Shown in pieces: positions 40,140 through 49,606 of a stretch of DNA of 64,000 nt (the stretch's first letter is position 1; every line of letters starts with the position of its first letter). The translations under genes and the position numbers were made by a program. This DNA is from Microbacterium atlanticum. GTDB lineage: Bacteria > Actinomycetota > Actinomycetes > Actinomycetales > Microbacteriaceae. Below the pieces are notes generated by a model. It searched no databases. It was not told the origin of the DNA and was given only the letters and a program-made list of their open reading frames with translations. Location of the stretch: assembly GCF_015277815.1 (NCBI RefSeq), contig NZ_CP063813.1:3286001-3350000 (forward strand), given 5' to 3'.

Positions 40140-40802
40140 GTGGTCACGGGTCCGCTGAGAAGTCAGGTCGACAGGGTCTGGGACGCCTTCTGGTCGGGGG
40201 GCATCGCCAACCCCGTCGAGGTCATCGAGCAGATCACCTACCTGCTCTTCATCAAGCGCCTCGACGAGCTGCACACCAAAGAGGAGCAGAAGGCGGCGCG
40301 GTTCGGCGACCCCATCGAGAACCCGATCTTCCCCGACGGCTACGACAGCGATCTGCCGGGAAGGCGCCCCTATCGCGATCTGCGGTGGGGCGTGTTCACG
40401 AACTTCTCCCCCACCGAGATGTTCGAGGTCGTGTCGGAGCACGTCTTCCCGTGGCTGCGGCGCCTGGGCGCCGAGGGCTCGAGCTACGCCCGCAACATGA
40501 AGGACGCGCGCTTCACGATTCCGACGCCGGCGCTGCTGACGAAGGTGGTGGACCTGCTGGGCGAGATTCCGATGGAGGATCGCGACACCAAGGGCGACAT
40601 CTACGAGTACATGCTGTCGAAGCTCGCGACGAGCGGCACGAACGGCCAGTTCCGCACCGCGCGCCACATCATCCAGCTCATGGTCGACATGGCCGAGCCG
40701 CGACCTGATGACCGCATCATCGATCCGGCGTTTATGCGCAAGTCGGGTGTCTCACGAGACATCGAGTCGAAGTCGCTGGACCCTTTCGGCCTGGCCGCGT
40801 AG
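40140..40802 (+). pseudogene. hsdM: hsdM, 5' fragment (type I DNA methyltransferase, interrupted)
   Basis: GTG 40140 with AGGGGAG upstream starts a type I restriction-modification M subunit. The helical N-terminal domain is intact (ANPVEVIEQITYLLFIKRLDEL to GDIYEYMLSKLATSGTNGQFRTARHIIQLM). The frame reaches DRIIDPA, the first residues of SAM-binding motif I, and then leaves the family: the next 24 residues (FMRKSGVS... to the stop at 40802) belong to the inserted element. The matching 3' part starts at 62176 with VGTAGFLVAAEEHL. Joining 40140-40729 to 62176-63070 gives exactly 1,485 bases, 494 residues, the normal HsdM length. The fragment lacks the catalytic domain and should be inactive. 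Confidence 0.93.
40730..40761. other. Left end of the element (terminal and subterminal repeats)
   Basis: The end reads GTTTATGCGCA, then AGTCGGGTG at 40741-40749, then TGTCTC-AC-GAGACA (40748-40761), a short perfect inverted repeat. The inward-reading right end has GTTATGTGTA and GTGTCTCA at comparable distance, and AGTCGGGTG and GAGACA in the same orientation. These are likely recombinase-binding sites. Confidence 0.6.
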
Positions 40803-40842
40803 ACATCATTTAGGTCGTCCGCGACCGACGTCCAGCGCGGGG

Positions 40843-41295
40843 TCAGGCACTGTCGGCGGGCAGGACGCCGAGTTCGATTAGGTGCGCCCGCGTCTGATCG
40901 ACGCTCAACTCGGCGGCCTTGTTGCAGACGCGACGGTGTGCCCAGCGCAGGTTCGCCGGGCTGTCCAACCACTCCGGCGTGAGCTTGAAATGAACGACGC
41001 CAAGCCCAAACGGAACGATGTGCGCTACTTGCAGCGGGTTCTCGCCCGATCCGTCTTCTCCACAGACCGAACACGAGTTGGACGCCGCGATCACCTTTCG
41101 GACAAAACGGACTGGCTTACGGCGTAGATACGTCTGATGCTCGGCCTCCGTGAGAAAGACGCGTCCATCGAAGCCGAGATTGCCGGGTTTGCCCATCGGG
41201 ACAGTCGTCGTGTCACCGACGCCGTCGGTCGCCGGTTCGATGGGGGACGTCACGTCATTGACGCCGGCCATAGGTACGTCAGCTCGGGCGTCCAT
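40843..41295 (-). CDS. HNH endonuclease, coupled to the OLD-like ATPase
   Basis: This 150-residue protein contains an HNH nuclease fold: CSVCGEDGSG (first Cys pair, ~70), LQVAHIVPFGLG (His, ~90) and SPANLRWAHRRVCNKAAELS (~115-134) with the second half of the metal site. Its ATG overlaps the stop of the ATPase gene in the arrangement TAATG, a strong sign of translational coupling and joint function. ATPase-HNH pairs occur in anti-phage systems such as Septu. Here the ATPase also carries a TOPRIM domain, unlike the Septu ATPase as I know it. It is the last gene of the cargo operon, 113 bases from the element's left end. Confidence 0.85.
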   Translation of the reverse strand: MDARADVPMAGVNDVTSPIEPATDGVGDTTTVPMGKPGNLGFDGRVFLTEAEHQTYLRRKPVRFVRKVIAASNSCSVCGEDGSGENPLQVAHIVPFGLGVVHFKLTPEWLDSPANLRWAHRRVCNKAAELSVDQTRAHLIELGVLPADSA

Positions 41296-43313
41296 TAGGT
41301 GAGCGCCTTGTTGACCGCCGCCGAGAGCGAACTCCACGACGCCCGCTCCGAGGGATCCAGCGCCGCGGTTCCGTTCGCGCTCAACCACTTCGCGAAGGCG
41401 CGTGCGAGCTTCCATTTCGATGCTTCGGGGTGCTCGGCAACGAGGATCTCCACTAGCGGGCGCGCGGGCTGGCTCTGCACAGTCGCAACGCTGTCCCAAC
41501 CGAGGTCGTCCCGAGCGATCTGAGCCAGTGTGTGACGTAACAGGTCTTCGATCTCAGCTCGCTGCACTCCGGCGATGTGATCGCCAGTTCTGAGGATCCT
41601 CTTTGTACTCAACAGTTGCCAGAGTGCTTCTTGCTCCGCAGCCTGATCGCCAGCGGAATCCGAATCCAGGAGAGCGGCCACCTTGAGGCTTTGGCTAGTC
41701 AGGATCGTGCTGTAGTAGACGACCTTGCTTGCGCTTCCGGCTGGAACAATCGCGATGTCGCTGTCCACTGCTGGTCCGCCCTCCGAGGAGAATGCAGCGT
41801 TCAGCGCCTCGATGATGAGAAGGTCGGTGATGCCCTCAACGACCAGGTTCCGTTGGTGCGTGAACATGCTCTGCGCGAGGTCGTACCCGAGTGCTGCCTG
41901 AAGCGGGTAGATCGACTTCGGATCGTCGACGGCCAAGCGAGTGTGGACCTTTGTACCGACCTTGCGGTCCACCATCTCCACCACCCGGACCAGATCCAGC
42001 TCGTCGGCTCCCACCATGAAGGGAGAGTGCGTCGTGTAGACGATCTGGTTCCCCTCGGCCAGAGCGGATACGGTTTTGCGAAACTCCTGCTGTTTGAGCG
42101 CGTGAAGGCTGAGGCCGGGCTCATCCAGGAGCAGTATGGCGTTTCGGAGATCGTCCTTTGCCTGAGCGTGGAAGACGACGAAGAACGACACGAGCCAGCG
42201 AAAGCCCTCACTACGCTGATCAAGCTCGACCGGAATCCCCAGCTCATCCTCCACGAGCGTCTGGAGGTACTGTCCGTCGACGTCGAGGCGAAGGGTCAGG
42301 GAGTCGTCGTTCCAGACGCGACGAATCTCAGCCGTGAGACGCGCACCGGCTGTCTGAAGCGCCCGCTTGCGTTCTGTGAGCCTGCGTTCATGCGCGGCAA
42401 GCGCGGCCTTGTATCGTTCCTGTTCCTGAACATCGGTGTCGTAGTTGACGCCTTTCTCAGGAGCCTCCGAGTCCATATTCGATAGTTCACGCGCGGTGAA
42501 GCCGAGAAACTTCAGGAGTTGCAGATTGCCAAAGTCGTAGTCAAGGTCGATCTCGCCTGACTCCTCCCTTTCCGCGAGCCGGTTCAAGTGAATTCTCGGT
42601 CGAACCGAGAAGTAAGAGGAGAAGTAGACGAACGGGGGCAACTTCGACAGAAGGTGGTTGCCGATCTCGTCGCGGCCTGTCGCCTCCTTCACGATGGCGT
42701 CCAGGGCGTCCCAATGGCCTTCGGCGGCGGAACCGTCCGCGAACAGCGGCAACAGTGCATCAAGATGCCCGCGGAGCTCTTCGGCGATCTCTCCACTGAT
42801 CGAGTCCGCTTGGCCGTGGCTCGCCCTCCACGACGTCAGTGCTTGGGCCGCAGCCTTCGCGTCTTCGCTCGATTGCTTCGACATTGCACTAGTTAGGCGA
42901 ACGATGCTCTTGTCTACGTCTCCGAGCGTGGGTGACGCAGGCAAGCCAGTGACTCGATAGGTGCGCTTACCGCTGAGCCACGCAGTCATCTCAAGCCGAA
43001 CGTCTTCGCTGTTCGCGAGGGCAAGCCCGTCGACATCGGACGTATCGGGTTTGAGGACGACCTTCGCGATCGCCATCCGCGCACGATCTAGGTTCCCGCG
43101 TCGGATGTCGTCGACCATCGGCGCCGGCGCATCGAAGAGCCAGTCAAGCTTTGGAGTATCTGGCGTCGGGCTGACGAGTTGGATCGCCTTCAGCAATGCT
43201 GTCTTACCTGCTTCGTTGATCCCCACCAGGATCGTTTTGTCGGCTTCAACGCCGAACTCTCCGCTATCGACGATGCAGCGGTAGTTGGTTACGACTGCTG
43301 ATTCGATCCTCAT
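41295..43313 (-). CDS. OLD-like ATPase with C-terminal TOPRIM nuclease domain
   Basis: This 672-residue protein has an ABC-type ATPase split by a helical insertion: Walker A GINEAGKT at ~33, Walker B LLLDEPGLSLHALKQQEF at ~398, and a switch His in VYTTHSPFMVG. The C-terminal TOPRIM domain shows the acidic motifs NLVVEGITDLLIIEAL (~489) and ALLDSDSAGDQ (~549). OLD-family enzymes are ATP-controlled DNA nucleases found in phage defence (Gabija GajA, PARIS-like). No UvrD-like helicase partner of the Gabija kind is adjacent. ATG 43313 follows AAGGAG. The gene lies 67 bases after the DUF499 gene and overlaps the HNH gene. Confidence 0.88.
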   Translation of the reverse strand: MRIESAVVTNYRCIVDSGEFGVEADKTILVGINEAGKTALLKAIQLVSPTPDTPKLDWLFDAPAPMVDDIRRGNLDRARMAIAKVVLKPDTSDVDGLALANSEDVRLEMTAWLSGKRTYRVTGLPASPTLGDVDKSIVRLTSAMSKQSSEDAKAAAQALTSWRASHGQADSISGEIAEELRGHLDALLPLFADGSAAEGHWDALDAIVKEATGRDEIGNHLLSKLPPFVYFSSYFSVRPRIHLNRLAEREESGEIDLDYDFGNLQLLKFLGFTARELSNMDSEAPEKGVNYDTDVQEQERYKAALAAHERRLTERKRALQTAGARLTAEIRRVWNDDSLTLRLDVDGQYLQTLVEDELGIPVELDQRSEGFRWLVSFFVVFHAQAKDDLRNAILLLDEPGLSLHALKQQEFRKTVSALAEGNQIVYTTHSPFMVGADELDLVRVVEMVDRKVGTKVHTRLAVDDPKSIYPLQAALGYDLAQSMFTHQRNLVVEGITDLLIIEALNAAFSSEGGPAVDSDIAIVPAGSASKVVYYSTILTSQSLKVAALLDSDSAGDQAAEQEALWQLLSTKRILRTGDHIAGVQRAEIEDLLRHTLAQIARDDLGWDSVATVQSQPARPLVEILVAEHPEASKWKLARAFAKWLSANGTAALDPSERASWSSLSAAVNKALT

Positions 43314-43380
43314 CCCTGAGGCTCCTTCCGTCCTGATGCTCGTTCGACGCACAGCTCATGCGCCGTTGCGGCCTGTGTGG

Positions 43381-46300
43381 TCAACTCTCGAAACCGGAGC
43401 TCGCGTCGAACTTGAGCACGCGTGCGTTCTCGCTGATGGTGCGCACCTCTCCCTCGTCGAAGCCGTCGCTTTTACTGGCCTGGATGTCGATCGTGATCTC
43501 GAGCCTGGCGCCGGCGCCCGCGAGGCGATCGATGATCTCGCGAGTCACGTTCCCGATGTCGCGCGAGTACCGATCGGGGTCGACCTTCACGGCGCCGAAG
43601 TACCGGCTCGGGCGTCGCGGCGCGAAACTCTCTTCGCTCGTTCCCTCCGACTCGTCTGCTCCGTGATCGATCAGGACGATGTCGACCGGGCCGAGCTCTG
43701 CGGAGCCTTCCTCGGCTGCGCCCCGGGCGGCTTCCCGAGCGGCGGCGGCGCGATCGGCGGACGCCTGTTCGTCAGCCTTGTTCCAGTCGACGAGGAGCGT
43801 GCTGTCGGTGACTTGGATCGCGGTGTTGTGCGCAGGCGGCACGATCAGCCCGCGGTAGCGATCAGCTTCGGTGTCCTTTGCCGTCGCGATCGCGAACTTC
43901 TCGCCGTCGACGAGGACGGAATTGAGTGACCGTTCGATGGCCGAGTCGAGAGTCTCTCGGCGAACGAGGCGCGGCAGGAAGACGTACCGGGTGAAATAGC
44001 CCCACAGTTCGCCGACGCTGATCTCGCCCTTGTCACGCCACAGCTGTCCCAGCTCCTGGTGAAGCGTGGCACCGAGGATCGGCGCACCCAACTCCGTGAC
44101 GAGCTGATCGTCGCGGGTCAGCTTCGCGGCGACGCGCTCCGCGAGGGAGCGGCCGCTCGAGTCGGGCACCTTGTCCGTGATCAGTTCGAATGGCTTGGTG
44201 GCGTCGAACTGCTCCGGGTACACCGCCCACACGAATGTGTCGCGGATTCGGTCCGACACGGTCCGGTCGAGACGCGTGACCCAGTCGTCGGTCTGCTTGC
44301 GCTGCTGCACCGACAGGTTGAGGCTCTCGCTGGTCGCCTGCACACGCTTCCACGCGAGGTAGCTGCGGGCAGCGGCCTCGAGGCTCTCGAGCTCGCTCTT
44401 GTCAGCGACGAGGAAGACGAGGGTATTGCGGTGCACGCGCTGGCTCGCGCCCTTGGTCTCGATCGCGTCGCGCACCCATTGGTGGGCTGCGGCGTCGGCA
44501 CCGTCCGACTTCCGCCGCGAGTGGCGCGGGTGGACGATCACCAGTCGCGCGTCTTCGAGGTCGGGGATATCGGCGCTGGATGCCGGTGCGACGTGCACTC
44601 GATCGAAAACACCGCGCGCACGTTCCTCGCTGCGAAGTCGCTCAGTGATCTCATTCCACACGGTCTCGACGTCTTCGCGGAGTCGCTCGGCATAGTCGTT
44701 TGCCGTCTTCGTCACCGAAGGCTGAGTGTCGAACCAGTAGTGCCCCTGCTCCTCGTAGAAGTACGTCGACCGCTGCGCAAGCAACTCGATCGCACTGCCG
44801 AAGTTACCGAGCGTGTCACCGGGAGCCGCTGTTCCGAGCCAGACGTACTGCTTGTCCAACCCCTTCCGGGACGCCTTGATCCGCGGGGCAGCTCCCATGA
44901 AAATCGTTCGCGCGATCCGCTGCGTGACGAACCGCTGCCCCAGGTTGGGGCGGTCGAGGTCAATCTGTTGCGCCATGGACCCCGGACCGTCGATGTCCGA
45001 GTCGATGATCGGCTTCCACTGGTCCTCGAGGTATTGGGTGAGGTCGGTGTTAACAGTCGTTGCCTCCAGTGGCACGTTGCCGGGGAGGATCAGCGGCGAC
45101 GTGTCGTTGGATGCCCACAGCTCGTGCACGATCGAGGACACCAGCTTGAGCACACCACGAGTGCGCTGGAAGCGCTCAAGTGTGGACCAATCTTCGTACA
45201 GCCGGTCCAACAGCTCGGGGTGGAGCGGGTACGACGCTCGGATGCGCTGTTCGTAGTCGTCGCTTGGTGTCGCGGCGTCCCGCGGGAACATGGCGGTGTT
45301 GCTCCGGTACAGAGTGACGAAGCTGCGCGCCACGGCGGAGATCGTGGTGAGGCCCTCGGCATCAGGTGCCTGGAAGAGTCGGCGGCGGACGATCTCGAAG
45401 GACTCATCCTTGCTCGACGGCCGCCACTGGTCAGCGACACGACGGATCACGTTCTGCAGGCGCTCCAGCGCGAGTTGGCCGTTCGCGCCGCCGATCTCGA
45501 TGTCGCTTCCACTGCCCGCATCACCGGTATCGGATGCCGGGATCGAGACGACGAGCATCGCGCCAGGCACCGACCGGACGACTTCGGTCAGCGACTGGGC
45601 GAACGTGAATTGCGTCTCGAACGAGCCTGACGGAAGCTCCTTGTCCGTGACGAGCTGCCGCGCGTACGCGACCCACTCGTCGATCAGGATCAGCGCCGGC
45701 GAGTACTTCGCGATCAGCGTCCGCAAGGCCTCGCCCGGGTTCGTCCCGGCTCGATCGTCCTCAGCAATCAGGTCATACGCTTCGCGGCCGCCGAGCTGCC
45801 ATGCAAGTTCACCCCAGAGTGTGCGCACCTCCGTCCCGTCGTCCTTGATGAGCGGTGACCCCGCCTTCAAGTACGTGCCGACGAGCGCGACGCGCCTCAC
45901 TCCCAGGGCACCAAGATCCGGGTTCCCGCTCTCAGCGATGAGCTCCTGGAGTTCCTGAGGCAAGTCCTTCGCGGGCGTGCCGCTGAAGAGGTGGTATAGA
46001 GCGAGCATCGAGTGCGTCTTGCCGCCACCGAAGTTCGTCTGCAGGTTGACGACCGGGCTCGCGTTCCCGTCCCCTCCGCCCACGCGTCTGAGCGCGCGCG
46101 ACAGCAGATCCCGCAAACCTTCCGTGAGGTACGTGCGGGTGAAGAACTCGACCGGATCGCCATACTCAGGGCTCGTCGCCTGACCTGTTCGCACGAGATG
46201 CAGGTCGGCAGCAAACTCGGATGCCGTGAACTCGCCACGTGCCACATCGTCATGCGGGCGAATCACCTCGCGCCACGGCCGCAAACCCGAACCCGGGTCG

Positions 46301-46773
46301 AGGGACACCGTCGTCCGCTTGACCTGCTTGCGCGTCTGATCCTCGAAGACCGTGCGCTGCAGGTCGACGCGGAGCTTGCGGACGTCCTCGGCAGAGTCGA
46401 CCGCGCCGACCGCGTGGAGCAGTCGCTCGATCGTATCGAGCGCGCGCGCCGCGTCATCAGAACTGAACGGCTCGTTGTGCGCCCACAGGTTTCGCGTCTC
46501 GCGGAGCTCGGACCCGAACCCCTGCTGTGCCCGCGACAACACATCCTTGAATCGGTAGCCCTGCTCGGTAATCGCACGAAGCTGCACCTGAACGTCATGC
46601 TTCGTCAGCGTTCGAGCAGGCCCACCACGACGCTGAGCGTCCTCCTCAGCCCATCGAATCGGCCAGTCCTTTGTGCCGTAGGCGTTTGTCATCACGTCGT
46701 CAACGGTGTCGAGGAGACCTTCGGACAGGAGGTCAAATCCCTTGCTGACGCGGTCGCGGTTATTCAATGCCAT
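43381..46773 (-). CDS. DUF499-family P-loop ATPase (defence-associated)
   Basis: This is a 1,130-residue cytoplasmic ATPase. The N-terminal ~200 residues form a helical domain (GFDLLSEGLLDTVDDVM ... ETRNLWAHNEPFSSDDAARAL). The P-loop reads NFGGGKTHSML at ~248 and Walker B ALILIDEWVAYARQL at ~363. The C-terminal half has no catalytic motif I recognise. DUF499 proteins are regularly encoded next to DUF1156 methyltransferases and large helicases in defence islands; their mechanism is not established. The gene starts 6 bases after the methyltransferase stop, so the two are co-translated or nearly so. Confidence 0.88.
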   Translation of the reverse strand: MALNNRDRVSKGFDLLSEGLLDTVDDVMTNAYGTKDWPIRWAEEDAQRRGGPARTLTKHDVQVQLRAITEQGYRFKDVLSRAQQGFGSELRETRNLWAHNEPFSSDDAARALDTIERLLHAVGAVDSAEDVRKLRVDLQRTVFEDQTRKQVKRTTVSLDPGSGLRPWREVIRPHDDVARGEFTASEFAADLHLVRTGQATSPEYGDPVEFFTRTYLTEGLRDLLSRALRRVGGGDGNASPVVNLQTNFGGGKTHSMLALYHLFSGTPAKDLPQELQELIAESGNPDLGALGVRRVALVGTYLKAGSPLIKDDGTEVRTLWGELAWQLGGREAYDLIAEDDRAGTNPGEALRTLIAKYSPALILIDEWVAYARQLVTDKELPSGSFETQFTFAQSLTEVVRSVPGAMLVVSIPASDTGDAGSGSDIEIGGANGQLALERLQNVIRRVADQWRPSSKDESFEIVRRRLFQAPDAEGLTTISAVARSFVTLYRSNTAMFPRDAATPSDDYEQRIRASYPLHPELLDRLYEDWSTLERFQRTRGVLKLVSSIVHELWASNDTSPLILPGNVPLEATTVNTDLTQYLEDQWKPIIDSDIDGPGSMAQQIDLDRPNLGQRFVTQRIARTIFMGAAPRIKASRKGLDKQYVWLGTAAPGDTLGNFGSAIELLAQRSTYFYEEQGHYWFDTQPSVTKTANDYAERLREDVETVWNEITERLRSEERARGVFDRVHVAPASSADIPDLEDARLVIVHPRHSRRKSDGADAAAHQWVRDAIETKGASQRVHRNTLVFLVADKSELESLEAAARSYLAWKRVQATSESLNLSVQQRKQTDDWVTRLDRTVSDRIRDTFVWAVYPEQFDATKPFELITDKVPDSSGRSLAERVAAKLTRDDQLVTELGAPILGATLHQELGQLWRDKGEISVGELWGYFTRYVFLPRLVRRETLDSAIERSLNSVLVDGEKFAIATAKDTEADRYRGLIVPPAHNTAIQVTDSTLLVDWNKADEQASADRAAAAREAARGAAEEGSAELGPVDIVLIDHGADESEGTSEESFAPRRPSRYFGAVKVDPDRYSRDIGNVTREIIDRLAGAGARLEITIDIQASKSDGFDEGEVRTISENARVLKFDASSGFES

Positions 46774-46779
46774 GGTGAC

Positions 46780-49569
46780 TCAGTTCTCGTCGAAGTCGAA
46801 TGCTTGCTGGATTCCTTTGGAGCCTTTGCGGCTCTGGTGTCGCGACATCTCCGCGACGTCACTCCACACGCTCACTAGGGCATTGAAGAGGCCCGCGTCG
46901 CGAGCGCTTGACTTCTTCTCCGCTTCGCGAAAGAGCAGGAACCCGAGCTCCTTGACTGCGTCCAGGCTGACTCGTGTCTGAACCCGCGGAAGCAGCTGAA
47001 CCACCTTGTCAACGCCGGTCGTGTCCAGAATCGCAGCGAGCCGAACTGTGACTTCCCAGATGCTCACTCGGGCGTCGGACTCAGGATCCCAGTCGCCATC
47101 TAGATCGCTAGGCGCAATCAGATTGGCGCGACCGCCCTTGGCGCGGAATATTCCGCCTCGCTCAAGGCCACCTACCGTTGTATCCGAGCTTTGAGCGAGT
47201 TGGTCGGCTTCACCTGACGTTGCTTCGTCCCAACCGAACTGTCGGTACCACTTGACCGCAAAGCGCGTGTCTGGATCGAAATCCGCCTCCTGCTCACCGA
47301 GCACATCGTCCAACGTTGCATTGATGAGCAGTAGAGCATCTCGCACGCTCATGTCGGATCCGTCCGCTTCCCGCACTCGCGAGTAGCGTGAGAACACCGC
47401 AATTCCGGGCCCGATTGTCGCCTGCGCCAAATCAACTGGAGCAATGCTCCCCTGAAGCATGCTGCGTAAAGCGCTCGGAAGCTCGGATCTCAGCGTGGCG
47501 ATGAATGCTCGCCGAGTAGTGGACTCTGCTTCCGCAGCCCGTGGGCGGCAGGCGAGCACAATATTCGATCCAAGAGCGTTTGTGCCGATGCTGATCATGC
47601 GGCCGGTGCGCTCGTTCCGCACTGGCCAGGTTGCCGTGATCTCCCAACCGGAATCGATCAAGCCGCTGAGGAGTGTATGCCAACCGGTAGAAGTCGTTCC
47701 GGTGTCGCGCGTGTCCTGCTGCTTGTACGCGTAGTACACCGTCATGGGAACACTTCGATCGGCTCCCTCTCGGATACGCCTGAAGACTTCGTTGAAGCCT
47801 TCCACGAAGAACTTCTCGGCGCCTGCCTTTCCTCCATGACGGTGCGGGTTAGCCACTAGTTCGTCCGTCTTGGGAGTCAGCACCGTAGCGAGTGTCTTCG
47901 AGTGGATGTCAGAAAGTGATCGCCTCAGCCACACGTAGAAGAAGTCGGAGAGATCCGAGTAGCCGATGTTGTCGTAGTAGGGCGGATCCGTGGATACAAC
48001 CATTCCGTCGTACTTGCGCGAGGCGGCGTCCGCCTGCCTCACCTCGCCGGGGTGGGTGCCGGAGGCCGGCATCGCCGCGATACCCGCCGCGACCCACTCC
48101 ACATGTGCCAGAAAGTTCCCGACAGAGCCAGAGAAGGGATTGATCTCAAAGTAGTCCCAGACCATGGGTAGGGCCTGTCGCGCGAAAGTATCGCGGACTC
48201 CTTCGATCACGTTGATCCAACTGCATAGGGACGACGACCAGTCCGCGAGCTTGCTAATTGCGAACGCCACATAGGTCGCGACGGCATCCCCGTATGCAAG
48301 GGCGCCATCACCGCCGTTCTCCAGTCGCTCGCCGTCGACCATGCCCCTTTGATTCGCGTCGGCAACTGCGCGGCCACGAACCTCCCCCACCAAGTCGCTG
48401 AAGGTCGTAAGCGCCATCAATTGACGATTGGTAAACAAGTCTGACCACTGCTTGAAGCCGTAGGCCTGCACGCGGAAGCTGGGTGCCACCGGGGGAAGAT
48501 CTGCCTCTGGAGCACCCGCCGGCCTGGGCACCATTGCTGCTTCGGCGTGCACCTGGGTTGGTTCCACGTATAGGCGACCGCGCTGACCCTCGGCCACGAC
48601 GGCAATCAGATGGGCCCCCATCCGCCCGGCTTGAGCTTCAGCGCGCACGTACTTGAGGTCGATGGGGGTTCCGTCGGCAATCGATACTGCTCCGCTTCGC
48701 CCCACGGTCCCGTCTTGCGCGCCTGTCGGGCCGTTGCGATCCCGGCGAATCTCGTATCGAATCCGACCGTCCTCGACGTGAGGGACGATGTATGTCTCGC
48801 GGCCCTTCTTCTTGCTGAGCCACCATGTTCGCACCAACGGCACTTCGATCGGGTTGGCCGGATTGGGGCTCGTCACTGTTCTCGCCCAGAGCCACCCGAT
48901 CACCCGATGTTCGGTGCCACCTGGAGCGATGGCCTCGGGGTACAGGTGGCCGACCCGCTCCGCAGCCTTATCTCGTACCCATTCGCCATATCGACGAACA
49001 TCCTCTGCGAGGCCCTCAGCTCCGCGCCAAGGAGTCGTACGCGACTCAGCCTGGGGATGGACGGGCGGCTCATCCGCGAATCTCGGCGGAATCTCAATGA
49101 GGCCTTTGGTCTTCAAGACTGCGACGGGATTCAGGTCGGAGGCGTGTGGCTGGAGCCCGAGCCGCTGCGCCTCGAGGGGAATTGCTCCGCCGCCGGAGAA
49201 TGGGTCGATGAACGGCAGTTCGCTACGTCCAGTGGACCGCGCAATCTCTGCTCGGGCCTGGGCGAGCAGGTCCTGGTTACTCGAGTTCTCCCACTTGGCA
49301 AGCTCTTCTAGTAGCCGGTGCAAACGTTGCCGCTCAGCGTCCTGTTCGGCTGTCGTGGGAAACTCTTCGGGTCGCGAAGACGGGTCGTCGACCAACTGGG
49401 CGAACAGGATTGCGCGCGCCGCCGCGAGAGGGCGCGGTGCCCAGTAAAGGTGCATCGTCGCGGGGTGCCCCTTGCGAGGCACTGACTTTTCATGCTCAGC
49501 GGCGGAGTTGATCGCCTCAAGGGGAAGCGCCACCTCGATGAGCTTCTTCTTCGTCGATGTGTGCGTCAC
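46780..49569 (-). CDS. DUF1156 adenine-specific DNA methyltransferase (defence-associated)
   Basis: This is a 929-residue methyltransferase. It opens with the DUF1156 region KLIEVALPLEAINSAAEHEKS and HPATMHLYWAPRPLAAARAI. The SAM-binding motif FIDPFSGGGAIPLEA is near residue 120, and the catalytic motif DPPY lies at ~528 in VVSTDPPYYDNIGYSD, followed by a conserved FFYVWLRRSL. The DPPY tetrapeptide suggests N6-adenine methylation. GTG 49569 has GAGAGAGA upstream. It sits between the helicase (37 bases before) and the DUF499 ATPase. It may mark self DNA so that the helicase/ATPase pair spares it, but this is inferred from similar gene sets. Confidence 0.88.
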   Translation of the reverse strand: MTHTSTKKKLIEVALPLEAINSAAEHEKSVPRKGHPATMHLYWAPRPLAAARAILFAQLVDDPSSRPEEFPTTAEQDAERQRLHRLLEELAKWENSSNQDLLAQARAEIARSTGRSELPFIDPFSGGGAIPLEAQRLGLQPHASDLNPVAVLKTKGLIEIPPRFADEPPVHPQAESRTTPWRGAEGLAEDVRRYGEWVRDKAAERVGHLYPEAIAPGGTEHRVIGWLWARTVTSPNPANPIEVPLVRTWWLSKKKGRETYIVPHVEDGRIRYEIRRDRNGPTGAQDGTVGRSGAVSIADGTPIDLKYVRAEAQAGRMGAHLIAVVAEGQRGRLYVEPTQVHAEAAMVPRPAGAPEADLPPVAPSFRVQAYGFKQWSDLFTNRQLMALTTFSDLVGEVRGRAVADANQRGMVDGERLENGGDGALAYGDAVATYVAFAISKLADWSSSLCSWINVIEGVRDTFARQALPMVWDYFEINPFSGSVGNFLAHVEWVAAGIAAMPASGTHPGEVRQADAASRKYDGMVVSTDPPYYDNIGYSDLSDFFYVWLRRSLSDIHSKTLATVLTPKTDELVANPHRHGGKAGAEKFFVEGFNEVFRRIREGADRSVPMTVYYAYKQQDTRDTGTTSTGWHTLLSGLIDSGWEITATWPVRNERTGRMISIGTNALGSNIVLACRPRAAEAESTTRRAFIATLRSELPSALRSMLQGSIAPVDLAQATIGPGIAVFSRYSRVREADGSDMSVRDALLLINATLDDVLGEQEADFDPDTRFAVKWYRQFGWDEATSGEADQLAQSSDTTVGGLERGGIFRAKGGRANLIAPSDLDGDWDPESDARVSIWEVTVRLAAILDTTGVDKVVQLLPRVQTRVSLDAVKELGFLLFREAEKKSSARDAGLFNALVSVWSDVAEMSRHQSRKGSKGIQQAFDFDEN

Positions 49570-49606
49570 AATGTCTCTCTCGGTGTGGCGGATACGTTGG
49601 ACTGCG

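Noticed and set aside
40140..40802. A genuine short HsdM-like protein of 220 residues
   Set aside because: The last 24 residues are not family sequence and the break falls inside motif I, with the missing part in frame at 62176; it is a truncation product.
40843..43313. Plain Septu or Gabija identity for the ATPase/HNH pair
   Set aside because: The TOPRIM domain argues against a normal Septu ATPase, and there is no UvrD-like helicase for Gabija; it is left as an unassigned pair.
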